Source: Cephalopachus bancanus (lineage: Eukaryota; Chordata; Mammalia; Primates; Tarsiidae). From it: a stretch of DNA of 64,000 nucleotides. Below the pieces are notes generated by a model. That model did not search any database. It was not told where the DNA came from and worked only from the letters and a program-made list of their open reading frames with translations. Made by a program: the position numbers and the translations under genes. The stretch is taken from assembly GCA_027257055.1 (NCBI GenBank), contig JAPVLO010000986.1:310001-374000 (forward strand), in the 5' to 3' direction. Below, piece by piece: positions 27,331 to 38,904 of the stretch (position 1 is its first letter; every line of letters starts with the position of its first letter).

Positions 27331-27619
27331 AGTTTTTGTTTGTTTGTGTTTTTTGTTGGGGTCTCACTCTGTGCAGTGCCACAGTCACGGCTCAACATAG
27401 CCTCAACCTCCTCAGCTCAAGAAATACTCCCGCCTCAGTCTCCTGAGGAGCTGGGACTACAGGGGGATGCCACCATGTTTGGCTAATTTTTATTTTTGTA
27501 GAGGCAAGGTCTCGCTATGTTGCCCAAGCTGGACTTGAACTCCAAGCCTCAAGGCGATCCTCCCTCCTCAGCCTCCCAAAGTGCTGGGATTACAGACGTG
27601 AGCCACTGCACCCTGCCAG
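27331..27619 (-). mobile_element. Alu, AluJ-like
   Basis: Antisense. A small deletion removes part of the right arm ('cactctgtgcagtgccacag'). Confidence 0.85.
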
Positions 27620-28311
27620 TAGTACTTTTTAAATTTTATTTATTTAAAAAGTATTTAGAAGTAGCAAGCATGACTCGTTTAGAAGAGATTTTGCAAAGTG
27701 AGCATGAATTTTATGCATGTTATACATCTGAATCATGATGAAAAAACTGGCTTCCAATCCAGGAGCCAATGTAACTTGAAAATCATGAACACAGGGTGCT
27801 TTGTCTTTTACTCTTGAGTCCTGTGACCCTTGAAGGACTTTGAGCTCCCTGCAAACTCTTCTCCAGATAGTTGAGAGGGTCTACCAAGTTGTCTGTCTTG
27901 GGTTCACATGCATTTTGGGGACTGCTATCTGCCTCTTTTTCTCTTTCTTCCAGCTTCCTTTTGGGAGTATAACTTTTACAGCCAAACATCAAAGATTTCC
28001 ACTAGAGAAATATTCTTCTCTTGCTGGTTACCCACAAATCCCTCTAGGCATAGTCACTATGACAGCGTAACTGTCAAACCTTTGCCATTCCTCTTACTCT
28101 CTTTGTTGTTTTTTGGTGAAAGAGGCCAAAGAAACTTCACCCAAACTCAATGCCTCAAAAGATTGTAATGAAACAATTGTATTTCTCTTCCCTTATCCCT
28201 TTTTATCATTCCCTAAAATGATAACAGAGGTAGATTCAAGCATTTAGCCATGGTATGACCCCATGCATGTAATATCTTGACAGCATAGCTTTTTGGATGT
28301 TAAAATCATCA
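27620..28311. other. Single-copy sequence
   Basis: A 69-codon minus-strand frame at 27783-27992 (KRKLEEREKEADSS..) has no recognised homologue. Confidence 0.35.
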
Positions 28312-28585
28312 TTATTATTATTTCAGAAAAAATCTTGCTGTGTTGCCCAGGTTTAAGTGCAGTGACACAATCATATTTCACTCCAACCTCAATCTCCTGG
28401 GCTCAAGCGATCCTCCCACCTGGGCCTCCCGAGGAACTGGGACTATAGGCACCACCACATCAGGTTAATTTTCTGAGCTCTCACTGTATTGCCTAGGCTG
28501 ATCTCAAACTCCTGGCCTCAAACGATCCTCCTACCCTAGCCTTTTAAGCCCTGGGATTACAGGTGTGAGCCACAGCATCCAGCTT
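28312..28585 (-). mobile_element. Alu, AluJ-like, diverged
   Basis: Antisense dimer, with a short middle linker deletion near 28470. Confidence 0.82.
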
Positions 28586-28803
28586 AGATGGCAAAATTAG
28601 TAACAAGATACAACATGACACACAGGTCAGAGGTGTGGAAATCAATATACAACTGTCATAGCACCCTCAAGTTTTAGTAGACATGCATTCATCTGTTGGT
28701 TAAGTGTAGATGTGTATTTTCAAAAAACATTTGGTTGGAGAGGACACAGAAAAGGTAAAAGATTTAAGGAATGCAACCAAAAGGAAAGAAGGCTGACTAT
28801 TTA

Positions 28804-29392
28804 ATATACAAAGGTGGACCCCAAAAAACCCAAAAGTTATTTATGGAAATTTGTGTATTTATTCTCACATATCTAAACTTCAGTCTCCTTCAATGTCCTC
28901 TCTGTTTGATGCAATACATCTATAGAGATGTTTTTTCCACTACTCAAAACAGTTTTTGAACTCATATATGTTGATGCCTTTTAGTGCTTCTGCCATTTTT
29001 GTTTTCACCTATTCCACATTGGCAAAAGTTTCCCTTGGAAGATTTTTATCATCGGGGAAAGAAACAAACAAAAAAGGCACTTAGGGAGAGATCGGGTGAA
29101 TAGGCATGGTGGGGCACAGGGGTTATGCCATTTTTGGTCAAAAACTGCTGAACACTTAGCGTGGTGTGGGCAGGTGCACTCGTCAATCACCCATCGTAAA
29201 ACAGGCAAATGTGTTGAAAGAATACCCCCAAAATAATTCACTGAGTTGAATGCAGCCTTTCACAACAGCACTGGCTGGTACACGAATGCCAATGGGTTCC
29301 CAGAACACTTGCCTAACGGAAGAAGCCTTGGACCACAAGGGTGGTCCTCTAAAAAATAATTCCAATTTTCTGGGGATCCCCTTAGTATTTGT
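28804..29392 (-). mobile_element. Mariner family A, internally deleted copy (type 2)
   Basis: Left end 'aggtggaccccaaaaaaccc' and right end 'tctggggatcccctta'. Carries the same C-terminal transposase part as the 20.2-kb copy, then joins at about 29185 to a different 5' segment. On the minus strand that segment reads EPIGIRVPASAVVKGCIQLS, with frame breaks. Confidence 0.88.
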
Positions 29393-29804
29393 ATAACAAC
29401 TTAAGCAATGGTTAAACAATAGAGTTGAACTGATCCCACACTTACAATTTAAAAGCCTCAGCCTTTGCCATGTTGTACCGGAAAGATGCCCAGTCCTTTA
29501 TGTCAGCACCCCTCACTCTACTCACCCATCAGATCTTCATTCAAATACCACCTTCTCTGAGAATACTTCCTTCCTTAGCAAAAATTCCTTCCCCCACACA
29601 CAGTTAAGTAGGAACTACCTGCTTTGTCATCTGTCTGTTCCTCCATAAGAACATACATGAAGACAAGGGTGGTGTCCATATTTTCAGCATGTTTCCATAG
29701 AGATATTGTCCACGCATTACACGTTTATTGAATGAATGTATGAAACACTTGGAAATCTACATCAAAGCATATGGGGTTTTTGTTTTGTTTTGCTTTGGGT
29801 TTCT
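29393..29804. other. Single-copy sequence
   Basis: No feature recognised. Confidence 0.4.
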
Positions 29805-29936
29805 TTTTTTAGTGATGCATAATGGATACATATAATTTTGAGGGACATGTGATAATTTAAAGTACTCATACTTTGTAAAGATCAAATTAGTATCTTGGGT
29901 ACTTGGGATAGTCATCACCTTAAATATTTGTCTTTT
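29805..29936 (-). mobile_element. Old L1 3' UTR fragment
   Basis: 'taatggatacatataatttt', 'gggacatgtgataatttaaa' and 'gggatagtcatcaccttaaa' are landmarks of an L1M 3' UTR. Confidence 0.55.
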
Positions 29937-29937
29937 C

Positions 29938-30131
29938 CTTTTTTGAGTCTGGGTCTTACTCTGTCGCCCAGGCTGGAATGCAGTGGCATGATCACAGTTC
30001 ACTGCAGCCTCAAAAGTTCTGATCTCAAGTGGTCCTCCCATCTCAGCTTCCTGAGTCACAGGGACTACAGGCGTGCACCACCACACCTGGCTAATTTTTT
30101 TTGAAGAGACGAGATTTTGCTATGTTACCCA

Positions 30132-30137
<6 letters not shown>
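29938..30137 (-). mobile_element. Alu broken by a (CT)n module
   Basis: Antisense right arm and start of the left arm. It stops at 'gttacccaggct', where (CT)n begins. Confidence 0.83.
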
Positions 30138-30180
<43 letters not shown>

Positions 30181-30311
30181 CCCTCTCCCTCTCCCTCTCC
30201 CTCTCCCTCTCCCTCTCCCTCTCCCTTTCCCTGTCTGTATTTCTCTCTCTAATTTTTACTTTCTGTTATTTCTATCAAAAACCACCCCTAGTAAAGCTAT
30301 TAAGGGTCTGA
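30138..30311. repeat. (CT)n/(CCCTCT)n module, copy 1
   Basis: (CT)n about 45 bp, (CCCTCT)n about 50 bp, then about 80 bp of non-repetitive sequence including 'tttttactttctgttatttc' and 'aaaaaccacccctagtaaag'. The 80-bp flank recurs at 30942-31022. Confidence 0.85.
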
Positions 30312-30704
30312 ATACCATACGTAAAATTCAGACCACCTCAGATGGACAAGGCAGGTGGAATTTCTTGATGCAATCGCCTGTGATGCACTGAAAGGGGTGC
30401 CTTTCCTTTGCAAATTCCTTCTCCAAGAATAGAGTTAAAGTGTATGCTATCCTTATAAAAATGGAATGAATGTCTATACCTTAAAAATTGCACAGCATTA
30501 GGGATTTTGAGTCAACTGAGCACATGGCTGTGTTAGCATGCCTCCTAGTGGTTAAATTTATCTAATGATTAAAAACATGGCTCATCAGGCTTAGGTTATA
30601 AGATGTTGAAAATGGGAGAACAGATAGCATTTACTATTATTATGATTACTTTTAGTAACTACATAGGCAGACAGAGTTTTATCATTTATATCTTCTTTTC
30701 TTTT

Positions 30705-30881
30705 TGGGGGGGGCTGGAATCTTACTCTGTTGACTAGGCTGGAGTGCAGTGGTGCAATCACAGCTCACTGCAGTCTTGACCTCCTGACTCTGGTGATCCT
30801 CCTGCCTCAGTCTCCTGAGTAGCTGGGTCAACAGGCATAGCCACCATGCCCAGTTAAATTTTTTATTTTATTTTATTTGAC

Positions 30882-30930
<49 letters not shown>

Positions 30931-31128
30931 TCCCTTCCTCTCCCTGTCTGTCTTTCTCTCTCTAATTTTTACTTTCTGTTATTTCTATCAAAAACCACCC
31001 CTAATAAAGTTTTTAAGGGTCTTGCTATGTTGCCCAGGCTGGTCTCTAACTCCTGGGCTCAAGCAGTCCTCCCACCTTGGTCTCCCAAAGTGCTGGGATT
31101 ACAAACATGAACCACCACACCCAGTCTA
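30705..31128 (-). mobile_element. Alu interrupted by a (CT)n module
   Basis: Right arm 30705-30872, then the module, then the left arm resuming at 'gggtcttgctatgttgccca' and ending at 'ccaccacacccagtc'. Confidence 0.85.
30884..31020. repeat. (CT)n module, copy 2, inside an Alu
   Basis: (CT)n followed by nearly the same 80-bp flank as copy 1. About 5 differences were counted by eye. Confidence 0.85.
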
Positions 31129-31432
31129 TTTTCTTTCCTTTTTTTTTAAGGTCTTTTAATGTCTCCACACTCTTGTCTTCATCTACAAAAATAAGAGGGT
31201 TTGATTAAATGACCTCAGATGATCTTTCCTGGACTAAAATTCTACGTTTTTGTTTAGGGTGTCCTAAATTTAATCTCCTCATACAATTTATAATAAAATA
31301 AAGATGTCTTAAAAGCCTTAGGGCGAGGCAGGGAAGTTGCTCAGACTTTGCAAATTCTTTCTTTTGTGATTTAACAAGATCTAATATGGTTGGTCAGGGT
31401 TGCTTAAGGAAAAAATGTCCTTACTCAATAGT
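31129..31432. other. Single-copy sequence
   Basis: No feature recognised. Confidence 0.35.
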
Positions 31433-31729
31433 CTTTTTTTTTTGGGGGGAGTCAAGGCATTATTCTGTCACCCAGGCTAGTGTACAGTGCACCATTACTG
31501 CTCACTGCAGCCTTGATTTCCTGAAGTCAAGTGATCCTCCTGCCTCAGCCTCCAATGTAGCTGGAACCACAGGTGCACGCAACCATGCCCAGATAATTTT
31601 TTGAATTTTTTGTACAAACGAGGTCTTGCTATATTATCCAGGCTGGTCTTGAACTCCTGAGCTCAAGTAACCTCCCTCCTCAGCCTCCCAAAGTGCTGGG
31701 ATTACAGGCATGAGCCACCCTGCCTGGCC
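31433..31729 (-). mobile_element. Alu, AluJ-like
   Basis: Antisense full-length copy, ending 'gccaccctgcctggcc'. Confidence 0.87.
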
Positions 31730-32094
31730 CTCCGTAGCCAACTTCAAGTCAGCTATTTGTATTTGACTTCATGTTTTCATCTTTAGTAAAGAAAATAAAA
31801 AATTATAGAAGCATTGAAAATAAAACAAGCACCCATAATTACATTACTTCTATGGTTATACCTTGGATAGATATAATGGGATTGATGCATATGAAAATTC
31901 GGGGTTGCTTTGGCTACATAGGGGCCCAGTCCCAGTGCAGTAATGCACAAGTTGTGTTCTCATATGTGAGTTATGGAGAATTTCCAAGCCCCAGATACTT
32001 CGTCTGTCAAGGAGGAGTGTGGCTGGTTCAGCATGACCCTCCCCACCCAAAAGGTTTATTTAAGTCCTAAACTCTATTATCTGTGAATGAGACT
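31730..32094. other. Single-copy sequence
   Basis: A 99-codon plus-strand frame (31771-32070) shows no recognised domain. Confidence 0.3.
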
Positions 32095-32191
32095 TCGCTT
32101 GGTCTCAACCTCCTGGCTTCACGCAGTCCTTCTATCTCAGCCTTCCAAAGTGCTGGGTGGGATTACAGGCATGAGCCACCACATCCAGCCA
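32095..32191 (-). mobile_element. Alu left-arm fragment
   Basis: 'tctcaacctcctggcttcac' to 'gccaccacatccagcc' only. Confidence 0.75.
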
Positions 32192-32584
32192 GTGGGACTT
32201 TATTTGAAAATAGAGGACCACAGAAATGCATAGGGCATCAGAGGTTTTCCCCTCGGGTGGGGTAAGAGTGTTGTTTGCATTGGAAGCCTCTTATGGGGCA
32301 CTGAGGAAGAAGTGAGTCGGGTCGAGGGAAAGTTGCTGGAGTTTTCCTCATACTTGCACGATGACAGCATATAGGAATCTGGGGGGATTTGGGAGACTTC
32401 TCTCTCTCTTTCCTCATCGTTCACCATAAACTCTTAGCCTTGCACAAAGAGACAGCTGCATTAGAGAGCAAGAGTTTTGGAGTTCTAAACAGCCTCACTG
32501 ATACCTGTCCTGTAAGCCTGAGCCAGTCACCAAATGCTGTGTGCTTTTGTTTTGTCAACTGCTAATGGGGGTAACTATGATGAT
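32192..32584. other. Single-copy sequence
   Basis: No feature recognised. Confidence 0.35.
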
Positions 32585-33060
32585 GAAGAGGATGGTATTT
32601 GTCTGAGGCTGAGTGACTTATAAAGAAAAGAGATTGGATTGACTGAAGGATCTGCAGATTGTCCAAGAAGCATGGCGTCCGCATCTGCTTCTGGTGAGGA
32701 CTCTGGAAGATTCTACCCATGGCAGAAGGGAAGGGGAAGGGGAGTCAGTGTGTCACAGGTGCAATCACGACTCACTGCAGCCTCGACCTCCTAGGTTCAG
32801 GCGATCCTCCTGCCTCAGTCTTCTGAGTAGCTGGAACGATAGGCATGTGCCACCATGCTCAGCTAATTTTTTAATTTTTTTATTTATCATAGCCACAGGG
32901 TCTTGCTATGTTACCTAGGCTGGTTTGAAACCTTGGCTCAAGCAATCCTCCTGCCCCAGTCTTCCAGGGTGCTAGGGTTATAACCATGAGCCACCATGCC
33001 CAGCAGGTGATAAAATTTCAACACAAAGTCTGGGGGAACATATATTCAAACTGTAGTATA
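32585..33060 (-). mobile_element. MaLR (THE1/MST-type) LTR split by an Alu
   Basis: Left part 32585-32744: 'acttataaagaaaagagatt', 'gcatctgcttctggtgagga', 'catggcagaagggaagggga'. Right part 33005-33060: 'aaatttcaacacaaagtctg', 'atattcaaactgtagtat'. The two parts are consecutive in a THE1/MST LTR read in antisense, so the Alu between them is a later insertion. Confidence 0.75.
32745..33004 (-). mobile_element. Alu inserted in an LTR
   Basis: Antisense dimer ('gtgtcacaggtgcaatcacg' to 'agccaccatgcccagca') nested in the LTR. Confidence 0.85.
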
Positions 33061-33199
33061 CCCATCTATTCGGATTTTTAAAAATATAATAATGCTTCTA
33101 TATTTTGATATTAAGATGTTAATAAAATATATCTAGAACACATTTGGAAAAGCACATGGCACATAGGAAGTACCAAGTTTAAAAGTGTTTGTGGCTTCT

Positions 33200-33985
33200 G
33201 TTATCTATCTGCCTATGATCTATCTGCCTATCAATTCATTATCTATCATCTGCCTACCATCTATCTATTCATTATCTCTCTATCTATCCATCTATCTATT
33301 CATTATCTATCCATCTATCTAACCATTATCCATCTGTCTATCTTCTGTCTATCCATCATCTATCATCAATTTATCTGTCATCTATCAAATATCCATTATG
33401 TCTATCCATGATCTACCTATTTACCATCTTTCTGTCTCCTATTTATCCATCATCGATCATGTATTTATCTGTCATCTGTCTATTCATTATCTATCTATAT
33501 TATCTCTCTGTCTTCTATTTATTTATCATCTATCCTCTATCTATTATCTATTTACCTATCATCTATATATCCAAGATCCACCCATCATCTGTCTATATTA
33601 TCTATTTTTGATTTATCCATCATCTATCATCTATCTATCATCAATTCAGCTGTCATCTATCTACTCATTATCTATCTGTTATCTATCTATATCATTTATC
33701 ATCTCTCTATCCATCATTTATCTATCTACTATCTATTTATATCATCTATCATCTAGCTATCCATCGTTTATCTATCTACTATCTATCCATCATCTGTCAT
33801 CTAGCTATTCATTCTCTATCTTCATATCTATCCATTATCTATCTATATTATCCATCTCTTCATCATCTGTTTATTTGTCTTCCATTTATCCATCATCTAT
33901 CATTTATCTATCATCTATCTATCTATTCATTATCTATTTTTATTATCTATCATCTATTTATCCATCATCTATCTGTTTTTTTATA
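33200..33985. repeat. (TCTA)n-type array, second locus
   Basis: About 780 bp of TCTA with CATC/CATT interruptions ('tatccatcatctatc' recurs). The 232-codon frame is an artefact. Confidence 0.96.
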
Positions 33986-34529
33986 TATGTGCACAAACAC
34001 AACAGAAACACATATACACACTTTTACCTACATAAACATCTATATATGCATATATTTCATTCAAATATTATTTATATTTTTAAATATTTTATTTAGTTAA
34101 GGCTATGTAAGCTGAAAATGTTTTATTGGCTTTGCTTTTGTCAGTCTTAATTTCCAAGATGTCTCCTTGTTTAGTGACATATACCTCATGACAACATCTA
34201 TATCTGGGACACATGATAACTTAAATTTGTGTTCTGCTCATATGGGAGTTTTATGTGTGCTCTCTTTCATTAATATTGGGAAATGGAATCTGTTTTACTA
34301 ATCGGTATGTTTACCCTGTAAATCCTGGGGATTGACTTCAGCATGGTCCTTTCTCTCTACAGTATGATTTCACCAGGGTTCTGGGTTCTGACTCACCTCA
34401 GAATCCCTGACCACAAACTCAGGTCCTGGCACACAACAGAACTTACATAAAGGTTTGCTGTTTTGACTAAAAAGCTTCCAGATCAGATGTGTGCCCTGGC
34501 CAGGACTAGAGACACAGATATAGAGAGAC
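33986..34529. other. Single-copy sequence
   Basis: No feature recognised. Confidence 0.4.
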
Positions 34530-34640
34530 AGTACACCCAACACAGAGAATGGTTAATCACTGTGGCACCAATAACAGAGAAGGGTCAGTCACTGAGGAAC
34601 CCATTATGGAGGAGGGTTAGTAATTGGGACTCATATCTTT
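34530..34640. repeat. Left arm of a perfect 111-bp inverted repeat
   Basis: Exact reverse complement, checked base by base, of 35065-35175. Contains about three ~37-bp minisatellite units. Confidence 0.95.
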
Positions 34641-34789
34641 GAGAGGCAGGCAATGTGCAAAGAAAGCACAAGAAATTAACACGGGTTTTGTGCCAATTTC
34701 CTCAATCATTTGTACCTTAGCTACATGGAGATCACTAATCCACTCTACAGTTTGACCAAAGATAACTTCGAGGTGCCGTGCACTCTCAA

Positions 34790-35045
34790 AACACAGTGAT
34801 TGCTGGATCAGATGGTAGATCAACTTCTAGTTCTTTGAGAAATCTCCATATCGATTTCCAGAGAGGTTGTACAAATTTACAATTCCACTAACAGTATATG
34901 AGCATTCCCTTTCTACTATATCTACACCAACATCTATCTTTTTACATTTTTGTAGTAGTGGACATCCTGACTGGGGTAAGGTGGTATCTTATTGTGGTTT
35001 TGTTTTGCACTTCCTTGATTCCACTACTTTGTGTCCACCCAAAGA
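34790..35045 (-). mobile_element. L1 ORF2 fragment within the inverted-repeat spacer
   Basis: 'ttgctggatcagatggtaga', 'gagaggttgtacaaatttac' and 'ggtaaggtggtatcttattg' are antisense L1 ORF2 C-terminal sequence. Confidence 0.8.
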
Positions 35046-35064
35046 AACAGAGATTAGTATAAAA

Positions 35065-35300
35065 AAAGATATGAGTCCCAATTACTAACCCTCCTCCATA
35101 ATGGGTTCCTCAGTGACTGACCCTTCTCTGTTATTGGTGCCACAGTGATTAACCATTCTCTGTGTTGGGTGTACTAGTCTATACCTTTTCTGTGTGGAAT
35201 GCCCCATGGCTAGCTCTCCTCTGAGCTGAGAACACTGGCCCTCCTGTGTTATGGGTGCCCCCTTGACTGCCCTTCCTCTGTTATGGGTTCCCCAGTGACT
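35065..35300. repeat. Right arm of inverted repeat plus ~37-bp minisatellite
   Basis: 35065-35175 pairs with 34530-34640. The array continues to about 35300 with units like 'ctctgttatgggtgcccc' + 'ttgactgcccttc', about six units in total. Confidence 0.88.
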
Positions 35301-35400
35301 TTATCACAGTATAATTCACAATTGCAAAGATATGGAATCAACCTAAATGCCCATCATATGCTCAAGGATGGTTTATCGTGGAAGAGTTCTACAGTATGGA
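35301..35400 (+). mobile_element. L1 ORF2 fragment, sense
   Basis: 'cacaattgcaaagatatgga' + 'atcaacctaaatgcccatca' is L1 sequence lying just downstream of the region present in antisense at 34790-35045. Confidence 0.7.
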
Positions 35401-35432
35401 CTATTGGTACCCTGAACTTATGCCCATTTGCC

Positions 35433-35434
<2 letters not shown>

Positions 35435-35492
<58 letters not shown>

Positions 35493-35545
35493 TTTTCTTT
35501 CCTTCCTTCCTTCCTTCCTTCCTTCCTTCCTTCCTCCCTTCCTTT
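35435..35545. repeat. (CTTT)n/(CCTT)n tract, left of an Alu
   Basis: About 55 bp of CTTT then about 45 bp of CCTT, running into the poly-T of the next Alu. Confidence 0.95.
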
Positions 35546-35832
35546 TTTTTTTTTTTTGAGTTGGAGTCTCACTCTGTCGCCCAGACTGGAGTGCAGTGGC
35601 CACTCCCGGCCACCGCAGCCTCGACCTGCTGGGCTCCGGCTATCCTTCCATCTCAGCCTTCTGAGTAGCCGGAATTACAGGTGCACGCTACCACGCCTGG
35701 TTGATTTTTTGATTTATTGTAGAGATGAGGTCTCGCTGCCCAGGCGGGTCTTGAACCCGCGGGCTCAGGCAATCCACTCACCTCAGCTTCCGAAAGGCAT
35801 GGGATTACAGGCTGAGCCACCGAGCCGGCTCC
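35546..35832 (-). mobile_element. Alu, T-arm subfamily, inserted in a pyrimidine tract
   Basis: Antisense full-length copy with sense hairpin GCGGG-TTCAAGA-CCCGC. Pyrimidine repeats flank both its tail and its head side. Confidence 0.93.
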
Positions 35833-35973
35833 TTTCTTCCTTCCTTCCTTCCTTCTTCCTTCCCTCCCTCCCTCCTTCCCTCCCTCCTTCTCTTCCTTCC
35901 TACTTTCTTTCTTTCCTTCCTCCCTTCCTTCCTTCCTTCCCTCCTGCCTTCCTGCCTTCCTCCCTTCCTTCCT
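35833..35973. repeat. (CCTT)n/(CCCT)n tract
   Basis: Complemented degenerate A-rich tail of the antisense Alu that follows. The T-arm Alu landed in it. Confidence 0.9.
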
Positions 35974-36269
<296 letters not shown>

Positions 36270-36421
36270 GAGACCTTTAATTAGAAGAAATCATTTTACC
36301 ATTATTGCACATTTTTTTCAATGATTACCTTCACCTTTCTAGAAATGAAATGGCCTTCTTCACCATGATGGATCAGGTTTTCTCTGTCTTCATGACCTAT
36401 TCCATGATCTCGTGACCTCAC

Positions 36422-36758
36422 ATAAGGAGGTAATCCCAGTACAAAGAGGACTTGAAGCTGGAGAGCCAACTATAGGCCATGAGGACAATAAACAGAATCA
36501 TGGTGAGGATGAGGGACCAGAGGATGGAGATCCAACCATTCAGCTTCCCAATGGTGAAGGTGACAGCAGTGACGGTGACTAGCTGGACGCACAGCCAGAC
36601 CCAACTGCTGATGGCCAGTTCTGTGTCCCACAAAGGATCTGGCCTATAGGTACCATAGAGTGAATATGGCATACTGTCCAAATAACCAAACCCATAATGG
36701 TATGGATGGTGATGGTGGTCACTCTGGGAGTCATAGTTCAAGTCCTAATGCCATTTGT
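36422..36758 (-). pseudogene. ARSF: Arylsulfatase (ARSF/ARSH-like) exon with KWH motif and membrane hairpin
   Basis: Read on the minus strand, a pyrimidine-rich acceptor (tttcctcttag, AG at 36760-36759) opens a 337-bp exon. It closes at 36422 on a GTGAGG donor. It enters in phase 1 and leaves in phase 2, as in this sulfatase family. The first codons give KWH, the active-site Lys and His of sulfatases, then an in-frame TAG (36747-36745) where relatives have Gln. After that about 107 codons are open: a His-rich HHHHPYHYGFGYL stretch and two hydrophobic helices (WVWLCVQLVTVTAVTF and ILWSLILTMILFIVLM). These form the membrane hairpin of STS/ARSD/ARSE/ARSF/ARSH enzymes of the ER/Golgi. TELA..WLCVQLV and SSLYWD.LLM point to ARSF more than ARSH (from memory). 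Four cysteines expected here from the family are replaced, mostly by Tyr. The junction Gly is Asp. Using the downstream TTAG as acceptor does not rescue the frame. It is probably inactive, although a sequencing error at the TAG is possible. Confidence 0.82.
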
Positions 36759-36859
36759 CTAAGAGGAAACACACAAAGATGTATTCATGTGCAGGGGCAT
36801 CGCAAAGAACATGTGACTATCCTACAATCAGTTCAGGTACAGACATGAAGTCGCACGTG

Positions 36860-37079
<220 letters not shown>

Positions 37080-37319
37080 TCATTATCTCTCTCTCTCTCT
37101 CTTCCTTTCTCTTTCTCTCCTCTTCTTTAATTCACAGAAGTTTTTGTTTAGATCTGACTGTGAGCAACAGGACAGGATGAAACACAAAAAATAAAGATAT
37201 GACTGTGTGTGTAGCAAGGAGGCAAAAGAGAAATTTTCTCATTCATCGAGAGAAATAAGTGGCAGTCAAAAAGGTAGATATATCACAGAGACAAGAAGGA
37301 TTATAAACAATGAGTGTAT

Positions 37320-37670
37320 GGGAAGGTAGATATAACAGATATAGATAGATATAATAGAAATAAATAGGTAGGTAGATAGAATGAATAGACAGATGATTGA
37401 CAGATAGAGAGATAGATAGGTAGAAGGTAGATAAATAGATAAGTGATAGGATAGATGGGTAGATAGATGGATGGATGGATAGATAGATATGATAGATGTA
37501 TACACAGATAGATAAATAGAATAGATAGAACAATAGATGATAAGTAGATCGATGGATATGACGGATGGAAATAGAAAGATAGATAGATAGTTGAGTGATA
37601 GATGGATACATAGATAAATCAGTGGTGAGTGGATGGATAGAAAGGGTGCAATGGATAAAAACAAAAGATA
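37320..37670. repeat. (TAGA)n-type array
   Basis: Complement of the TCTA motif seen elsewhere, about 350 bp, interrupted by GGTAGA/ATGGA variants. The minus-strand 180-codon frame is an artefact. Confidence 0.95.
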
Positions 37671-37673
37671 GAG

Positions 37674-37978
37674 GATGGACAGGGTAGCTTGTGCCTGTAA
37701 TCCCAACATTTTGGGAGGCCGAAACAAGAGGATCATTTGGGCCCAAAAGTTCAAGAAAAGCCTGGGCAACACAGCAAGACCTCATCCATACAAAAAATAA
37801 TAAAATCAGGTGGTGTGGGAGTGTGCCCCTATTGTTCCAGGTACTCGAGAGGCTGACGTTGAAGGATCACCTGAGCCCAGAAGGTGGTGGCTACCGTAAG
37901 TTGTGATTGTGCCGTTGCACTCCAGTCTGAGCAACAGGGCGAGATCTTGTCTCAAAAATAAATAAATAAATAAATAAG
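37674..37978 (+). mobile_element. Alu, AluJ-like
   Basis: Sense full-length copy directly after the TAGA array, tail (AAAT)n. Confidence 0.87.
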
Positions 37979-38904
37979 CAAACAAATAAGTAAAAATTTA
38001 GACAAGTAGAATAAATAAAACAAGCTCATATATCACACAGTCTTGTGAAGGATCAATTTCCTCATCTGTGAAATCAGAGATGGGTTATTTTCTGACATCC
38101 CTTTGATCTGTAAATATCAGTGATTTTGTAACTGTACAGTGTTCACTCGCTAAATTAGGGTAATTAACCGAGGACCATAATCATCTCCCAAAAGAGATGT
38201 ATGATTTTCTTTTCCGAATTGACCCATAAGTAGTAAGAGTAGAGGGGAGAGGGGAGACCTTGCTCCTCTGTACACAAGAATGTTTATCAATAACTTATCC
38301 TGCGGTAGTTTTCTAGTCTTGTCCCTCAGGATAATTGTCCCTGGAGGCTTCTATAATGCAATCCCCAAGTTTAGGTAACAAAGACTGAAAACATGTGCCC
38401 ATGTGCCATCTTTTAGCAAGTATTGATCAAGTCGTTATCTTATGAGATGAGAGACACTGACGATAAAAATTTACAAGACAATTATGTAGCATCACACTTT
38501 CAAAACCTTGTTGAACCACATTAAATTGTCATCAACAATTTTGTTCTAGAAAAATTAAAACCTAATCTTTGAACCTGATCTACAGTTCAACTTAATCTTT
38601 GGATATGTGTGTTATATACACCAACAATAGTAACAAGTGCAAACGATATTGCCCTTAAGAAAAATATTTTGTACTAGTATCCATAAGAGTTTAATACATG
38701 GATTGAGAAGACTCAGAAATAGTAAAAAATAAAAAATCAGTCCAGAAAATTCATTTAGAAATGAGAATAGGTGGTATAACTAGGTTGAACAACATGAGAA
38801 GACATAATAAAAATCTTAGAAGTTAGAATCTTGTTTACCAAGGGCAAAAAGTGATTATTTGTAACATGATAACTGATATAATATATGTGTAAAAATAAAT
38901 CACA
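37979..38904. other. Single-copy intronic sequence
   Basis: No repeat recognised over 0.9 kb inside the inferred sulfatase intron. Confidence 0.45.

Noticed and set aside
30138..30235. (CCCTCT)n hexamer suggesting an SVA-type composite retrotransposon
   Set aside because: SVA elements continue with antisense Alu-like, VNTR and ERV-derived parts. None follows, and SVA is limited to apes.
34617..34823. 68-codon minus frame (HLEVIFGQTVEWISDLHVAK) as another sulfatase exon
   Set aside because: No match to sulfatase motifs, and it runs into L1 and inverted-repeat sequence at both ends.
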